DNA from: Hippasteria phrygiana
Lineage: Eukaryota > Echinodermata > Asteroidea > Valvatida > Goniasteridae
Assembly (NCBI GenBank): GCA_037893225.1
Contig: JAZGUH010000261.1
Span: 992,001 to 1,056,000, forward strand
Length of the DNA: 64,000 bases
Direction: 5' to 3'
Below are positions 42,358-53,914 of this stretch, piece after piece; the stretch's first letter is position 1, and every line of letters begins with the position of its first letter. Made by a program: the position numbers and the translations under genes. Under the pieces are notes generated by a model. That model did no database searches, was not told the origin of the DNA, and saw only the letters and a list, made by a program, of their open reading frames with translations.

Positions 42358-43298
42358 CCCCTAGAACTACATGTATGGGGTTCCCGACAGGAACCCCATA
42401 GAAAGAAGCCTATTTTGTCCATAGGCTAGTACAGCAAGAATAAGAAATTCGTTCCCATGTACTCACGTTTGACATGTGCGCACGAAAACCACTGCACAGT
42501 TTTCCCCGAAAATCCCACTCGGCCTCATTTACATCCTCATCTTGTGTGCGCCAATCAAAAGATCGCCTGAAGCGGTTCCAAATTTTGAAAAAAAGTGAAA
42601 AAAAATCTCCGATCCGTACTGTACTGACAGCGAATGACACGACATGCACGATGCGACTGTTGCCGGCCGGCTGGGTCATGTGAGCGCGGGTCGCGTCGGC
42701 GGACCAGAGAAGCTCATGATTATTCATATGAAAAATCTGAAGTACGGCGCGCACGGCATGCACTGCCGTACGCGTCGTGTCCGTTACCGTCCGCATCGCG
42801 CGCATCGATCACTAGTGCATACAAATGTACATGTACTGGAAACGTACGTGTGTACGTAGTGATCGATGCGCGTGATGCGGACGGTAACGGACACGACGGC
42901 AGTGCATGCCGTGCGCGCCGTACTTTTTCACATGATTTTTCACATGAATAATCATGAGCTTGTCTGGTCCGACCCGCGCTCACATGACGACCCAGCCGGC
43001 GAGCAACAGTCGCATTGTGCATGTCGTGTCATTCGCTGTCAGTACGGATCGGAGATTTTTTTCCACATTTTTTCGAAAATTGGAACCACTTTAGGCGATC
43101 TTTTGCTTGGCGCACACAAGGTGAGGATGTAAATGAGGCCGAGTGGGATTTTTGGGGAAAACTGTGCAGCGGTTTTCGTGCGCACATGTCAAACTCGAGT
43201 GCATGAGAATGAATTTCTTATTCTTGCTGTACTAGCCTATGGAAAAAATAGGTTTCTTTCTATGGGGTTCCTGTCGGGAACCCCCATAGTTCTAGGGG
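42358..43298. mobile_element. Long inverted-repeat element with TA flanks
   Basis: The ends cccctagaact and agttctagggg are flanked by TA on each side (42356-42357, 43299-43300). The arms of about 450 bp pair almost throughout (gacggtaacggacacgac, tcatgattattcat, cccactcggcctcattt and their complements), meeting in a small centre near 42815-42840. The arms start with their own small palindrome ggggttcccgacaggaacccc. A TA duplication suggests Tc1/mariner-type insertion; arm length is unusual for that. No coding frame was recognised. Confidence 0.75.
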
Positions 43299-43300
43299 TA

Positions 43301-43570
43301 ACTCCAACGGCAGCCCTAACGTTAACGGTTACACGCCGAGTTTTACAACCGGTTGACTTTGATTTAAAATATCTCCCTAAATTCTTATCGCTGAACACTA
43401 GTTTTAGGCCTATAGTATATTACATGTATACATCATTGTATTCCTGAGATGTTATCAATTTCGGCGATTGTGTAGTGTAGGGCCCCTCTTTAGTTTTGAT
43501 GAAATTAGAGTCAAAGGTATTTTTTCTCATTCCAAAATGACTTTTTCAACCTGAAGCAGACTTCTCTTAA
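43301..43570. repeat. Dispersed repeat, inverted counterpart of 56540-57345
   Basis: The sequence cagccctaacgttaacgg, then gagttttacaaccggttgac, cttatcgctgaacac and tacacaatcgccg is found inverted at 57345 down to 56540. Here it is not interrupted by the 56571-57187 element (atcaatttcggcgattgtg near 43453), giving an empty site. Relatives of its inner part occur at 1130 and 13915. Confidence 0.75.
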
Positions 43571-43586
43571 TTAACCCTCCTGTTCT

Positions 43587-43843
43587 CAGGGCCAAAATCG
43601 ACCCAGCTGCTGTACAGATCAAAACCTATCAAATTTCAGATTGAAACACACACAAACTGTCAGAGTTGGTGTTTAGAGATTTTGATAGGCTGTGATAGTT
43701 ATAAGTATAGGAGGGTTACTTATAACTATCACAGCCTATCAAAATCTCTAAACACCAACTCTGACAGTTTGTGTGTGTTTCAATCTGAAATTTGATAGGT
43801 TTTGATCTGTACAGCAGCTGGGTCGATTTTGGCCCTGAGACAG
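43587..43843. repeat. Near-perfect hairpin, ~125-bp arms, inside the left piggyBac-like end
   Basis: The arms (about 43587-43717 and 43726-43843) are practically exact inverted copies, from cagggccaaaatcgaccc to gatagttataagta. The 8-9 bp loop taggagggt resembles the inverted tip of the element (aaccctcct). It splits the subterminal sequence that is continuous at the right end, so it was either inserted there or arose by inverted duplication of a short piggyBac-like MITE (43571-43722). Confidence 0.85.
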
Positions 43844-43854
43844 TCCGGTACAAT

Positions 43855-44120
43855 TCCAAAACAGGAATCCAAATTCCTCTTCTGGTAACATATGTCCTGA
43901 TCAGGAAATATTCACAATTCAGCAGAGTTGTTTCCAAATCAGGAAACCTACTTTTGGTTGCCTGATCAGGAAACATTGTCACATGATCCAATGCTTCCAA
44001 ATCAGGAAACCTACTTTAGGTTGCCTGATCAGGAAACCTACTTTGGATTACCTGATCAGGAAAAATTGTCACATGATTCAGTGTTTCTAAATCAGGAAAT
44101 AATTCTGCTTTATTTGTTTC
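43855..44120. repeat. Subterminal cctgatcagg palindrome cluster
   Basis: At least eight copies of (a/t)caggaaa and four of the palindrome cctgatcagg occur in about 260 bp, in phrases such as ccaaatcaggaaacctactt. The other end of the 12-kb interval (55190-55400 and near 55755) has the matching tttcctgaacagg and tttccatatcaggaaa forms. Repeated subterminal motifs often bind transposase. An expanded host sequence is the alternative. Confidence 0.65.
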
Positions 44121-44435
44121 TTGAATATGGAACAGTTTGTTCCCTGTTCTGGAATCACTTGTACATGTACAAGTACATAATCTGATTTATAATGAAATTA
44201 CAGATCTGTTTAAATCATTTATGTATACACACATGTGTACATGTTTGCAGATCACAAACATAATTGTCCTCTTCTAACTTTTTTGGACCCAAACTTGTAA
44301 AATGGGTCTGGTAAAGACTGAAGTTAAAAGTGTGTTACATTGTGTAATTTGCATCTCATAATAAAAAAGTATTTATGCTAATTTAAAAAAAAACATGCCC
44401 AGTTGCTTCAACAGTGTCCATATGCAGGCCTACAC

Positions 44436-45253
44436 TAAGCCTGTTCGATTTGACAATATTTCCTGATATTTCGATATTTTTTTCATATCGAAAATCGTAT
44501 CGGCCCCCTAAAAAAAAATCGGGGAATTCGATATACCGAAGAATACCGCGATATGTTCCTTTTGGCCGCATTAAGTGTGGATTTGTCCAGTTTACCTTAA
44601 TCAAAATTTCCAATTATTGGACGGTAGAATAGTATATTATGATGTATCAATGTGGGGCATTGTGCAATGTCGTCTTCACAAAACAAAACATACGATACGA
44701 TCCTTTTTTGACAGCTCGCATGTGATCGTCTACGGTATTATTTTCATCTGTTACTAATCAACAATACCGAAATAGAAACAAACGCTAGTCTTTCTGGAGT
44801 GCCATAAAGAAGCCAACTGAAGGTAAATGTCGTAATACTCCAAGTACTCAATGAGCAGAGGGAACCCCATTCCTGCCGGTCCTGGCCCCCGATCTTGCCG
44901 GTCCCGGTCCCGAACTTGCCAGCCCCGGCCCGATTCGCGATTTCGGTGGCCGGCCCCGATATTAATTTTTAGCGGATCTGAGCTCAATCCCGGAGGGCCT
45001 GATCCAGGTGGCCCTGATCTCACGATGCCGTGCACTCAGCTGAACCCGCACCGTGACCCCGGCCCCCTCTCTATATCCAGCGCGTACCGTGAACCCCCGG
45101 CCGGGCCCCCGTGGTGACTTCCATCATGTATTTTTGTTTATTCCTCCGTTCTTCCGGTAAGGAAAAAGTGACGTCATCACGATAATATCGAATATCGCGA
45201 TATTTTTTTGCCGATATTTCGGTATCAAAATAAATGGATATCGAACAGCCTTA
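44436..45253. mobile_element. hAT-like MITE, copy 2
   Basis: It has the same ends as the element at 7403 (taagcctgttcg and cgaacagcctta) and the same internal blocks (gtgacgtcatcacgataata, ctttctggagtgccataaag, tcctccgttcttccggtaa). It is 818 bp. The flanks gcctacac (44428-44435) and gcctacaa (45254-45261) are an 8-bp target duplication with one change. The GC-rich centre (cggtcccggtcccg) differs from copy 1. Non-coding. Confidence 0.9.
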
Positions 45254-45429
45254 GCCTACAAACTATCCCCCAATACCCTGTGTCCAAATTCCGAGGAATT
45301 TAAGTCCGTTTCACACGAGCGCTGGAAACACATACATGTATATCTGCGATGATTGGCGCCGGGTGTCTGACGCCCAAGGATGCCTGCGATTTCATGGCAC
45401 ACTTTGTAATGATAGAACACAGTCCAGTA

Positions 45430-46081
45430 GCGAATGTCCCTCATTTTGATGTGTGGGTCCACGTGTATTGCTGGTACTGTTGTATTCTTTGAATGGTGAC
45501 ATTTATAGGGTACCAGTGATTTTCCCGCACAATAAACAATTCTGTAAAATAGTGGGTTTTTTCCTATTAAAAAACTCACTGTATTTTGGTTATATTGGAT
45601 TTTGGGCGTAAAATTATGGTACTGTGACTTAGAAAATATCACGCGTCTGAGTTTTGAGGACGTAAATTTACAAGATACATGTATTTGCTGCAAATATACA
45701 GCAACAGCAATGAAGTGTTATTTATTTTTGGTAGAATGATGTCTAAACAAAATAATAAAAAAAGAAACACTCGTAGACAGGAGAAAAGGAAATAATATTT
45801 TTGACCGATTTGTGCCATCATTTTCATTTCGCCTACTCGTGTGAGAATGTAGAAAGTGCGAAATGCACAACTTTTTTATTTACCTGCATTACATGGATTC
45901 TAAACCTATCAGACTTTTTGGCCCATTTGTGCATTTTGCAATGTTTTTTGCCTTTGGGTGTTGTCACAAATCTGGCCCAAACATTTTAAAAAGTGTAAGT
46001 TTAATGCGTGGGTCAGAGGCTACACTTGTATCACTGGTACTATGATATCCTATGAATGATGAAATTTACAGGGTACCTGTG
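45430..46081. repeat. Two diverged direct copies of a ~110-bp segment
   Basis: The phrases gtgtgggtccacgtgtattg, gaatggtgacatttataggg and taccagtgattttcccgcac at 45445-45530 recur as gcgtgggtcagaggctacac, gaatgatgaaatttacaggg and tacctgtg[element]tacctgtgattttcccgcac at about 46000-47575. The second copy is split by the hAT-like element. The duplication is older than that insertion. Confidence 0.7.
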
Positions 46082-47555
46082 TAGGCTTGGGCGGTATTTC
46101 GTTATTATACCATATAGTGACGTTGTTTTTTAATACCGGACAATACCGACTGACGATCCATAAATACCGAAATACCGGCGAACTCGGTTTGGAATTTCAA
46201 TACCGCGGTATTCCCCCTAATGTTCAGAATGTTTGCAAAAACCCTTTCAAAGATAAAGAAAAATAACCGCATTAACAGTTGACTCCATTCTCTAATCATC
46301 CAGTGTTATGTCTGCCTTGAAGTGGAAAGATAAGACCTAATTGTGGAGCTCGACTTGGTAACCCGATACTCCAGTGGCTGCCGTTCTACCAGAAAGGCCT
46401 TTGAAGTTTTGCTTACACCGCCGCATTTGCATTTAACTTTTTTTGGGTGTGTCATTTTATTAAAAACCGTCTGATTGGCCATCTAAAAAGACGTTGGGAA
46501 CACATCTCATTCATGTTTTGGGGCTTGTGTGATGTGGGCGCGGCAAGCCGGCATGCGATGCATATGCAGCGAGCCGTACGTCATTTTAAAACCGTCTGAT
46601 TGGCCATCTAAAAGACATTCGGGTCACATCTCATTCGTGGTTTGGGGCCACCTCGATTCTTGCCAGCGTCTGGTCTGATTGTAAGTTGCTACTTCGTGAT
46701 TGTCTCTACCAGCCAAGCCGTTACTCTGTAAACTGTGTTGTAAACTTTTAGTGCTGGCACGAGAACAAAATTTATTCTGAAATAATTCACTCCCTGGAGG
46801 ATTGCCCACTGATGTATAAAAATCTGAACTTGCATTAGCTGCTCAAGTTGGCGACACCGTCCACCATCTTTCCACTCCACGCGATACGCGAACGTACGTA
46901 AAACTGGTACAAGCATGATGTAAATGTAAGCAGGCGCAACCGCAGTAGTAGTAGTCTACGCCACGGAGGCCGTAGGACGTGTGGATATGTGCCATCAGAG
47001 AGGTAATGTGGCGGCTGCTGGCGACAGTTGTTCGTACAGCGCGCAGCGGTAGTGGGCTTGCGGACCACAGCGCCGGGTGCTGTTGGAGTCGCTGGTGACC
47101 GGGGGCTGGCACATGACGTGAATCACTGTTGCTGCAGGGTACCAACTGCAAAGCACATGTTCGCTGTGCATACGTACATGAATGCACGAGGCATGATATG
47201 CACGATTGCCAGGGTCGTTGACGATCGGTATTTTTTTAACAAATGATGTTACAAACAACAATAAGTACATGTACATGTACTACAAAAAAGTCAGCTTTTG
47301 TTTTAATCAATCACGTTGATATATTTTTGCAAACAAATAGATTAATATTGTCACTAAAGCATAGGAGTTTTTGCAAGTTGATAACAGCCTTCACGCTGGG
47401 ATAATACTGTTGCAGATGTGCGTGCTCTGTGGCGTTTTTTTTCTTCGATGACGTAAGTAATACCCCAATTTTAATAATACCCGGTTTAAGTGAATACCGC
47501 GGTATTTTTGAAATGTAAACCGCGGACTCCTGGAATTCGATACCGCCCAAGCCTA
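46082..47555. mobile_element. hAT-like element with 'taggcttgggcggtat' ends
   Basis: The ends taggcttgggcggtat and ataccgcccaagccta are perfect 16-bp inverted repeats. The 8-bp tacctgtg is duplicated at 46074-46081 and 47556-47563. It is 1474 bp. The subterminal zones are rich in accgcggtatt motifs. Inside is a ~70-bp direct repeat (accgtctgattggccatcta at 46467 and 46591) and a GC-richer region near 46840-47200. No transposase frame, hence non-autonomous. Confidence 0.92.
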
Positions 47556-47664
47556 TACCTGTGATTTTCCCGCACTGTAAACATTTTCCCTTTTTAAAAA
47601 CAAACCAATGTACATGATTTACGGACATTTTAGAGGTCAAGACTCAAGACTGAAAACAAGACCT

Positions 47665-49975
47665 CAGGGGCCGATTTCACTAAAGTCTCAATTTGCGATC
47701 ATTGCTAGTCATCCAGCAAACTCATCGCTAGCCGCAAATCCATCGCCGTTGCGTTGTTTTTTCCGTTTCACTAAATCCATCGCTGTTGCGATAACGAAAT
47801 AAAAAATAAATTTATTGTACGAGGCTGATTCACGTAGAATACCCGTGGGAATGTGGTTCGAGCATGCGCAGTTCGCCAAAACCGGATTCCCGCAACATGT
47901 GACCCATTGATCTCCATTATAATGGAGATCAATGATGGATGTAACCCGAAACCACACGCGAGCTTGCGATTCGCCCGCGCCTGTACGTCACTAGTATGCA
48001 ACACGTATGCAAAACACTCATTCATAATTTTTCCCGCGAAAGAAACAAACTAAAAAGAAACTTAGTTTTGATTGCATTTTCAAGTTTTTATGTAAATGTG
48101 TTTCCCAGCACTTTACAGCCCCTATTGTTCCGGTAATTTTCCCAATAGGCCCCTATGTCATTACAAAGCTGATTTTTTGCTGAGCAAATGTTTTCAGGCT
48201 CTCAAATGTTTTCACCGGTAAAAATAAGTCATTGAGTAAATTAAAACAAGAAGCCACATGTTGTTACGCACAAACATGTCCTAGCGTGGCCAAGACCAGA
48301 GACGAAATTTTGAAACTCCCGCTCTCTGGGAAAGACATAAATAATTGGCCCCCGGACGTTTGGTGTATTGACAGTGCCACAAAACTAACCCGCTGACTGA
48401 CACTCTGCAGAAACAGTGGCCATAAACCGACTCCCAAGAAGCGTGCTCCACAGATAAGAAAGGATTAATAACCACGCTCTGGGTGAGTCGATTGTACAGC
48501 CACACGGCTGGCACACCAACCAGCGGAATTACATACATGTAGATACACAAAAACAGTTTCTGCAGACCAGTCACCAATATAGAATTATTAAATAGGAGAG
48601 CACCACCAACAGAGTCGTTCATCCTCCAACTTCACCAATGTTTTATGGTGGTTGTTTTAGAAAAAACAAGGAAGAATGAGGATGGGCTTTGTTGATGATG
48701 ACTTTACAAATTCTTCCCCCCCCCCCCTCCCCCAGATAAGTTCGGACTCGCTGCGGCTACTTCTTGGAATGATCCATCAAAGAATCCACTGATTATTCTT
48801 CTAACGTAGCCAGCACATACCAGGACTGTCATCTTGCAGAAATAGTGGCTAAAACTTACTCCCTCGAAGCGTATTCCACTTTTAAAAACAAGAAAGAAAT
48901 TACGCTTTGGGTGGGTCAGTCACACACCCACACGGCTGGCATACCCACCAACCTATTTATAAATATATACAAAAACAATTTCTGCAAGACCAGTCACTTA
49001 CGTAAAAACCGATAATGAAACCTTGCTCAACAGAATCTTTCTTCCTCCAACCTTTCCCACAAATAAAACAAGAATGGAAAGAGAGATTTTGTTGATGCCT
49101 TTAACAACCCCCACCCTCCCTACCCCCTAAACGAACTTTGACTCACTGCGGCTATTTCCTGAGATGATCAAAAAAATAAGATAAACTGATCATTCCTTGA
49201 ATTTTGCCTGCACACACCGGTTCTTTCTTTCTTGCTATTTTTAAAATTTAAAAAGCACTTCATCTTGTAAAGAACAAGAAGTTCAACCAAAATGAACAAT
49301 CGGTTTTAAAACCAAGGCCCTGAAACAAAAAGTTCCATCACATTGACTCAAAATCGTAACACATAGTCTGCATGTATGATTACGCCCCCTCCCAATAAAC
49401 ACTATGTCATTACAAAGCTAATTTTTTGCTGAGCAAATGTTTTCAGGCTCTCATGCCAACAAGGACTTGTACCCCCCTGTGAATGATCCGACAGGTACTT
49501 GCCTCAGAAATATCGTGATGTCCCGAGGTAGTCCCGAAAAAAACGCAGAGCTACAAACAGTCAAACACTTGGTTGTTGCGTCAATCGCTTGACTTCTCAA
49601 AAGTATGTGGCCTAAGATAGGGCTCTAACATATCCAACCCGCCGCAACGCCATTTCTTGTGAAGCGATAATACTTGTGCATTTTCTTGTCGCTGTATCAA
49701 ATGGGTTAGTTTTTATCTCGGAACACCCTCTCTCTAGAGCTCGCCATATTTACAAAACGTCGTCCAACTTATGTGAATAAAAATGAAAAATAGACTTTGC
49801 GGACACTAATAACGCATCGCAAAATATCAATCGCTAACTTGATTATTTGCGATGAACAAATTCATCGCAAGTATTAGTGAAATCGTTCTTCAAAATTCAT
49901 CGCCAAGTTGCGATGGGTTTTGAGTTTAGCGAGCGATTTCGGCATTTGCGATGATGTTAGTGAAATCGGCCCCTG
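47665..49975. mobile_element. 2.3-kb element with perfect 19-bp 'caggggccgatttcac' ends
   Basis: The ends caggggccgatttcactaa (47665-47683) and ttagtgaaatcggcccctg (49957-49975) are exact inverted repeats. Next to each end are repeats of tcgcaa/gcgatg and 'agtgaaatcg'. No target duplication is obvious (flanks gacct and atttc). The interior holds two long direct duplications (48140-48620 and 48790-49450). No transposase frame was recognised. Confidence 0.8.
48150..49450. repeat. Internal diverged duplication of the 2.3-kb element
   Basis: tgtcattacaaagctgattttttgc near 48158 recurs near 49408. The phrases cagaaacagtggccataaac, cacacggctggcacaccaac and tttctgcagaccagtcacc (48409-48570) recur as cagaaatagtggctaaaact, cacacggctggcatacccac and tttctgcaagaccagtcac (48838-48998). 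Divergence is about 15-20 per cent. No reading frame runs through both copies, so it is structural. Confidence 0.7.
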
Positions 49976-52531
49976 ATTTCCCTTATGAAGTCTTGTGCCC
50001 TGCTTTATACAAAAATGCACTGGAAGTGAAATACTGATTGTGTGATGCGAACCAACCCTACCCTGAAAAAAGGAAAATTTTATTTTCTGGCAGACAATCA
50101 TTTAATATTGTTAAGTATGAATAATAATCATATACATGCTGGGCCAGTTTTTTCTGTTTATGCCTCATTCAAAAATAAATGACTTTGTATTGCTAGAAAA
50201 ATGGCAATTTAAAATGAATTTATTTTAGGGGATAAAACTTGAAATTAGCAAGGAAAATGGATCTTTAATAACTGGATTTTCTTATCCCTAACGTCACCGA
50301 ATACTACAAAATACTAGAGAAAACTGTAGTACATGTACTTATGCAGTACTTTTACTACACTGGCCTATGAGAAGTGAGTAGTATTTTGCAGTATTTTCCC
50401 CAAGTGAATGCCCAGGACGTTGGGGTTATTTACCTGTATTTTTATACTAGTATCCTGGGAAAAATGAAACAGTAGAATCGATCATTTTAATCAGTTCAAG
50501 ATTTAAAGGAAGTCTTTTATTTAACTACTGAAGATGATACATGTAAACCACAAGCAGTAATATTTGCAAACACTTAACATTCAATTGCAACCCTAACCCC
50601 ACACCCCCCCCCCCCCCCCCCAGGGTGTGTGGAAATATATATTGATACATGTATGTGTGTACATGTACTGTACTACATTCGAGGACAAGCGGAGAAAGGA
50701 AACACAAAAGAATCTTTCTTGTCCTCGAGAGATGGTCTTTTGTAAAAATATTATAGGTTGATCTTTCAGTTTGTTTAAAATGTTTGGACATTTGAAATGT
50801 ACAAAATCGTTGGAAAAATGGCATATCCGGCACTCTAAGACAGATTTTGAACTTTTTGTTTTAAAATTGGAATTTTTAGTCTGTAATTTAAATTAGGTTG
50901 ACCGTGTTTTTGCATGGATTTAGTAGAGCTGCATTTAGGTTCGAGGTCAAGATTTGTTTTCATACTGCAGGGGAAAATATTTTTGAAATTGCGAAACATT
51001 TACAAAAAGTACAAAATTGTTGGGAAAAGTCCATTGCAAGTAGTCGTGCACACGTATTCTGGCCATTATGAACAGTGCCCTGTTCGCGCCGTATATGCAC
51101 CACTAACTGAGCGTAAGCCTAAAAAGATTTTTTGTTATAATATTTTATATAATAAATTTGTTGCTTTTCTAAAAAATTAATTGGATACCATCGGCAGAAA
51201 GTTTCAGTATTTCGTCACATACATGTACATGATACATTTGTGTAGATGATTGATTTTGAAGATTTACATTTATATTTTCTAATTACGTTGTCTGTCGGCC
51301 AACGTATCGGCAATATACATGTAGGTGAAAACAGACTGCCGTGAAAATTTGGCAAGCCTAAATTAACGCTAAAATGTAGGGCCACACGGATCAGCTACAT
51401 GTACATTGTAGGTATAAAACAAAAACACTTTCAGTACAATATCGAGACATTAAAAAACGATATCGGCGATATCTACATTTTTGGATTTTAAAAAGCATGG
51501 AGCCGATTTCGATTTTTGGGCGGCGAATATCGCATCATCGCGATTTTATCGTCATATCTCCAGCGCTATACACATGTATAGACCACCCATCCGCGTTCAT
51601 GTCCTTTGAGTTTGCATGCCTGGGCATGCAAACTTTTGCAAAAAAGAGGGACGTTTGCTACCGGACTGTGTTATATCGTGAGATAGCCTGCGATAAAATC
51701 GTAGGCATTCTTGGGTGTTAGACACCCATCGCCAATCATCGCAGACGTGTGTTTCCAGCATTTATGTGTAACGGTCTATGAGTGAATAAATGAACACCGT
51801 TTAATAAAAATACCCAAACAAATTGGTTTAACCATTTGTGTCCTTTAACTCTTGCATATGTATGTAAAAAATTCCCTAACATAATATAATGGCTGTCCCT
51901 TGGTCTTGCTATGGTCTTGCAAAGAACAGAATTACAATGTACATGTACAAGTTTGTGGGACTTTGTTTATACTATGGTGGTACATGATACCCATTCTTGT
52001 GCACAAAAGAATTATGATAAGCACCTGTGGTTAAGACCAGAACCTTGGTTGCCATTAGTACCCACCCAACTGGGAGCTATTTGGACTGGCTTCTGGCTAC
52101 TCAAGTAGCTGGTACTTTGGTAGCAAAGCAAGGACAAGCCTGGAATGGTTAATTGGCTTTTCATCAGGTCAAGCAGGCTATTGGAAAACTTAACTTTTTA
52201 CTGAAAATGGTTTACATGAAAACTTAAAAAAAAAAAAAAAACACACAAAGGGAAACTGCATTATTATAGTTGACATAAGTTTATATTTTTGTCTTAAATC
52301 ACTCAACTTCCCGGTCCAGTCTGGTCCGAAATGTGCACATATGTGCAGGGATATGATACACGACACATTTTTGTTACAAAACAGACCAAAAATGAACAAC
52401 AGATGTTACCATCATTTACCCTGTAAAGATATTTAATATAGTCCATAGAAACATAAAAATGAACTGGTGGAGCAAGACAACTCGAAACAAGAGATACACC
52501 AGCCCTTAAAGTGAGCCAAGGGAGATATCTT
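49976..52531. other. AT-rich stretch with small repeats, no gene
   Basis: It contains an 18-bp C-run near 50604-50621, a taccgatatcg/cgattttatcg stretch (51430-51560) related to sequences near 59600 and 63300, and atgtacatgtac motifs. A 33-bp segment (acatatgtgcagggatatga and onward) near 52336 is matched inverted near 54285-54320. Open frames up to about 100 codons (50525-50833, 50914-51180) show no domain. Confidence 0.5.
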
Positions 52532-53914
52532 CTGTACATAACTTGGTGTCCTTTAGGAGCACATTTCTCATACTGGGCAGAGAATTTCCCAGGACATTGA
52601 AGTTGTTCTTTAAAGTATGTCTAATACTATGCAACATGACATACACAAAACACTGAAAATACATTTTCAAAAAAAAAAAATGAGTTGTGTTTAGGTGGAC
52701 ACCGTTATGTACAGAAGATGTGGTATTAATCTTTATGAAATAACTATTGAGATTTGAGTGGACAACTAAATAGTGTGTCTTAAAAGTTTGCACTGACTTA
52801 TAACCATAGAAAGACATGATAGAAAAGTACTGGAATCCAAAGCTCTTATAGTGGGCAAGGTTAACCATGACAAATAATTGTACATAACTTCAAAACATGG
52901 ACACCAAATTGTTAATATATGAAGATTTGTCATTGCTCTTCACCAGTTTATGGCACCATGCTTTGAAAAAAGTTGTATAGTTGAATGTTTGTTTTAATAG
53001 TAATTGTATGCATGTACAATTTAACTAATTTATGAGCTTTAATTTGATTTTCATGTTGCATTATGTACATTTTGCATGACCTCCAGATCTCGGTGTCCGA
53101 ATTATGTACGCCAGAAATCAAGGCTAAACCCCGTAAAAACATTTTTTTCCTTCCAAAATGTCTTGTTTCTAATTGAGTTAAGTTAGATGATTACCATTAC
53201 GAAAACTGAAAAAGAAAAAATTTTCCTCAAGAAAAAAAAAAAAATAGTAAAATCGGCATTCAAACATAACGCGGATGAAAAATTCATGCTGCCATGTTTA
53301 CAAAAATCAGCGGAAAATTGGCTGGACTTCCCCAAAACCGAAACACTTTAGCCTCTCGTTGTTGTTTTGAAGCACTACATGTAAATTTTCCCATCGTAGT
53401 AAGAAAAATTACATTTACCATTTTGTGGCATAACGTTTGAACATTCTGGCAACCCGGAATTTCAAGAAATGTGGGCACTGATGACACGAAAAACTCACCC
53501 ATGCCTGTCCCAATTCTGTACATAACTTGTGTCCAGATACCGGACACGAAGACACAACGCACCACTTCAGAAAACCCAACCAATCACGGCCAACCTTGGT
53601 CAGGCGCGCTAGGCCACATGACAGTACAACTCCCTAGCTTGCTAGAAATTTGCAACATTGGGTGTTCTGACTTCGGCAAGCCCGCATTGCATGACAGATT
53701 GCGTACATAACACATGGACACGAAAAATCAAAGTGATAGGAAACCAGTCATTAAAGCTCGCCACTGATTCGAGACCCTCTATGACGTTGATATTTTGTAA
53801 AGTGATCGCATGTGCATAGTTTAGATGTGCAGGCGAGATAAAGATGTTTGCATGCGATATTAGGTGAGAGCGAGACTACATTACAACGAGGCGGACACCA
53901 AGAGTTATGTACAG
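52532..53914. mobile_element. Element defined by seven GTACATAA/GTGTCC motifs (novel family?)
   Basis: The left tip ctgtacataacttggtgtcc (52532-52551) and right tip ggacaccaagagttatgtac (53894-53913) are inverted repeats. The same paired motif recurs inside at about 52697-52713, 52879-52905, 53091-53109, 53517-53534 and 53701-53721, in both orientations and with variable spacing. This is typical of terminal plus subterminal transposase-binding repeats. No target duplication or protein was identified. Confidence 0.55.

Larger units (their letters stand above)
40851..43300. mobile_element. 2.45-kb composite insertion flanked by 10-bp direct repeats
   Basis: The 10-mer actccaacgg flanks the block at 40841-40850 and 43301-43310. 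The paralog near 57320-57345 has the same sequence once, uninterrupted. The ends are imperfect inverted repeats: ctgtattatcgcgg at 40861 and ccgcgataataggg near 42331, just before the nested element. Inside are the palindromic elements at 41179-41765 and 42358-43298 and a 21-bp C-run near 41838-41859. A 10-bp duplication suggests a Mutator-like source, but no transposase is present. Confidence 0.65.
45303..51776. repeat. ~95-bp inverted repeat pair framing a 6.4-kb interval
   Basis: The left copy (gtccgtttcacacgagcgct ... ctgcgatgattggcg ... gatgcctgcgattt) at 45303-45405 is matched inverted at about 51680-51776 (ctacgattttatcgcagg region, cgccaatcatcgcag, gtgtttccagc). They may be the terminal repeats of a large element into which those at 46082 and 47665 inserted. 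No target duplication was found, so they could instead be two separate fragments of one family. Confidence 0.5.

Noticed and set aside
42410..43206. Several Arg/His-rich frames of 70-131 codons
   Set aside because: Overlapping frames on both strands within the long inverted repeat; explained by arm symmetry.
52948..53583. Frames of 64-99 codons
   Set aside because: They run across the dispersed GTACATAA/GTGTCC motifs and show no protein-like conservation.
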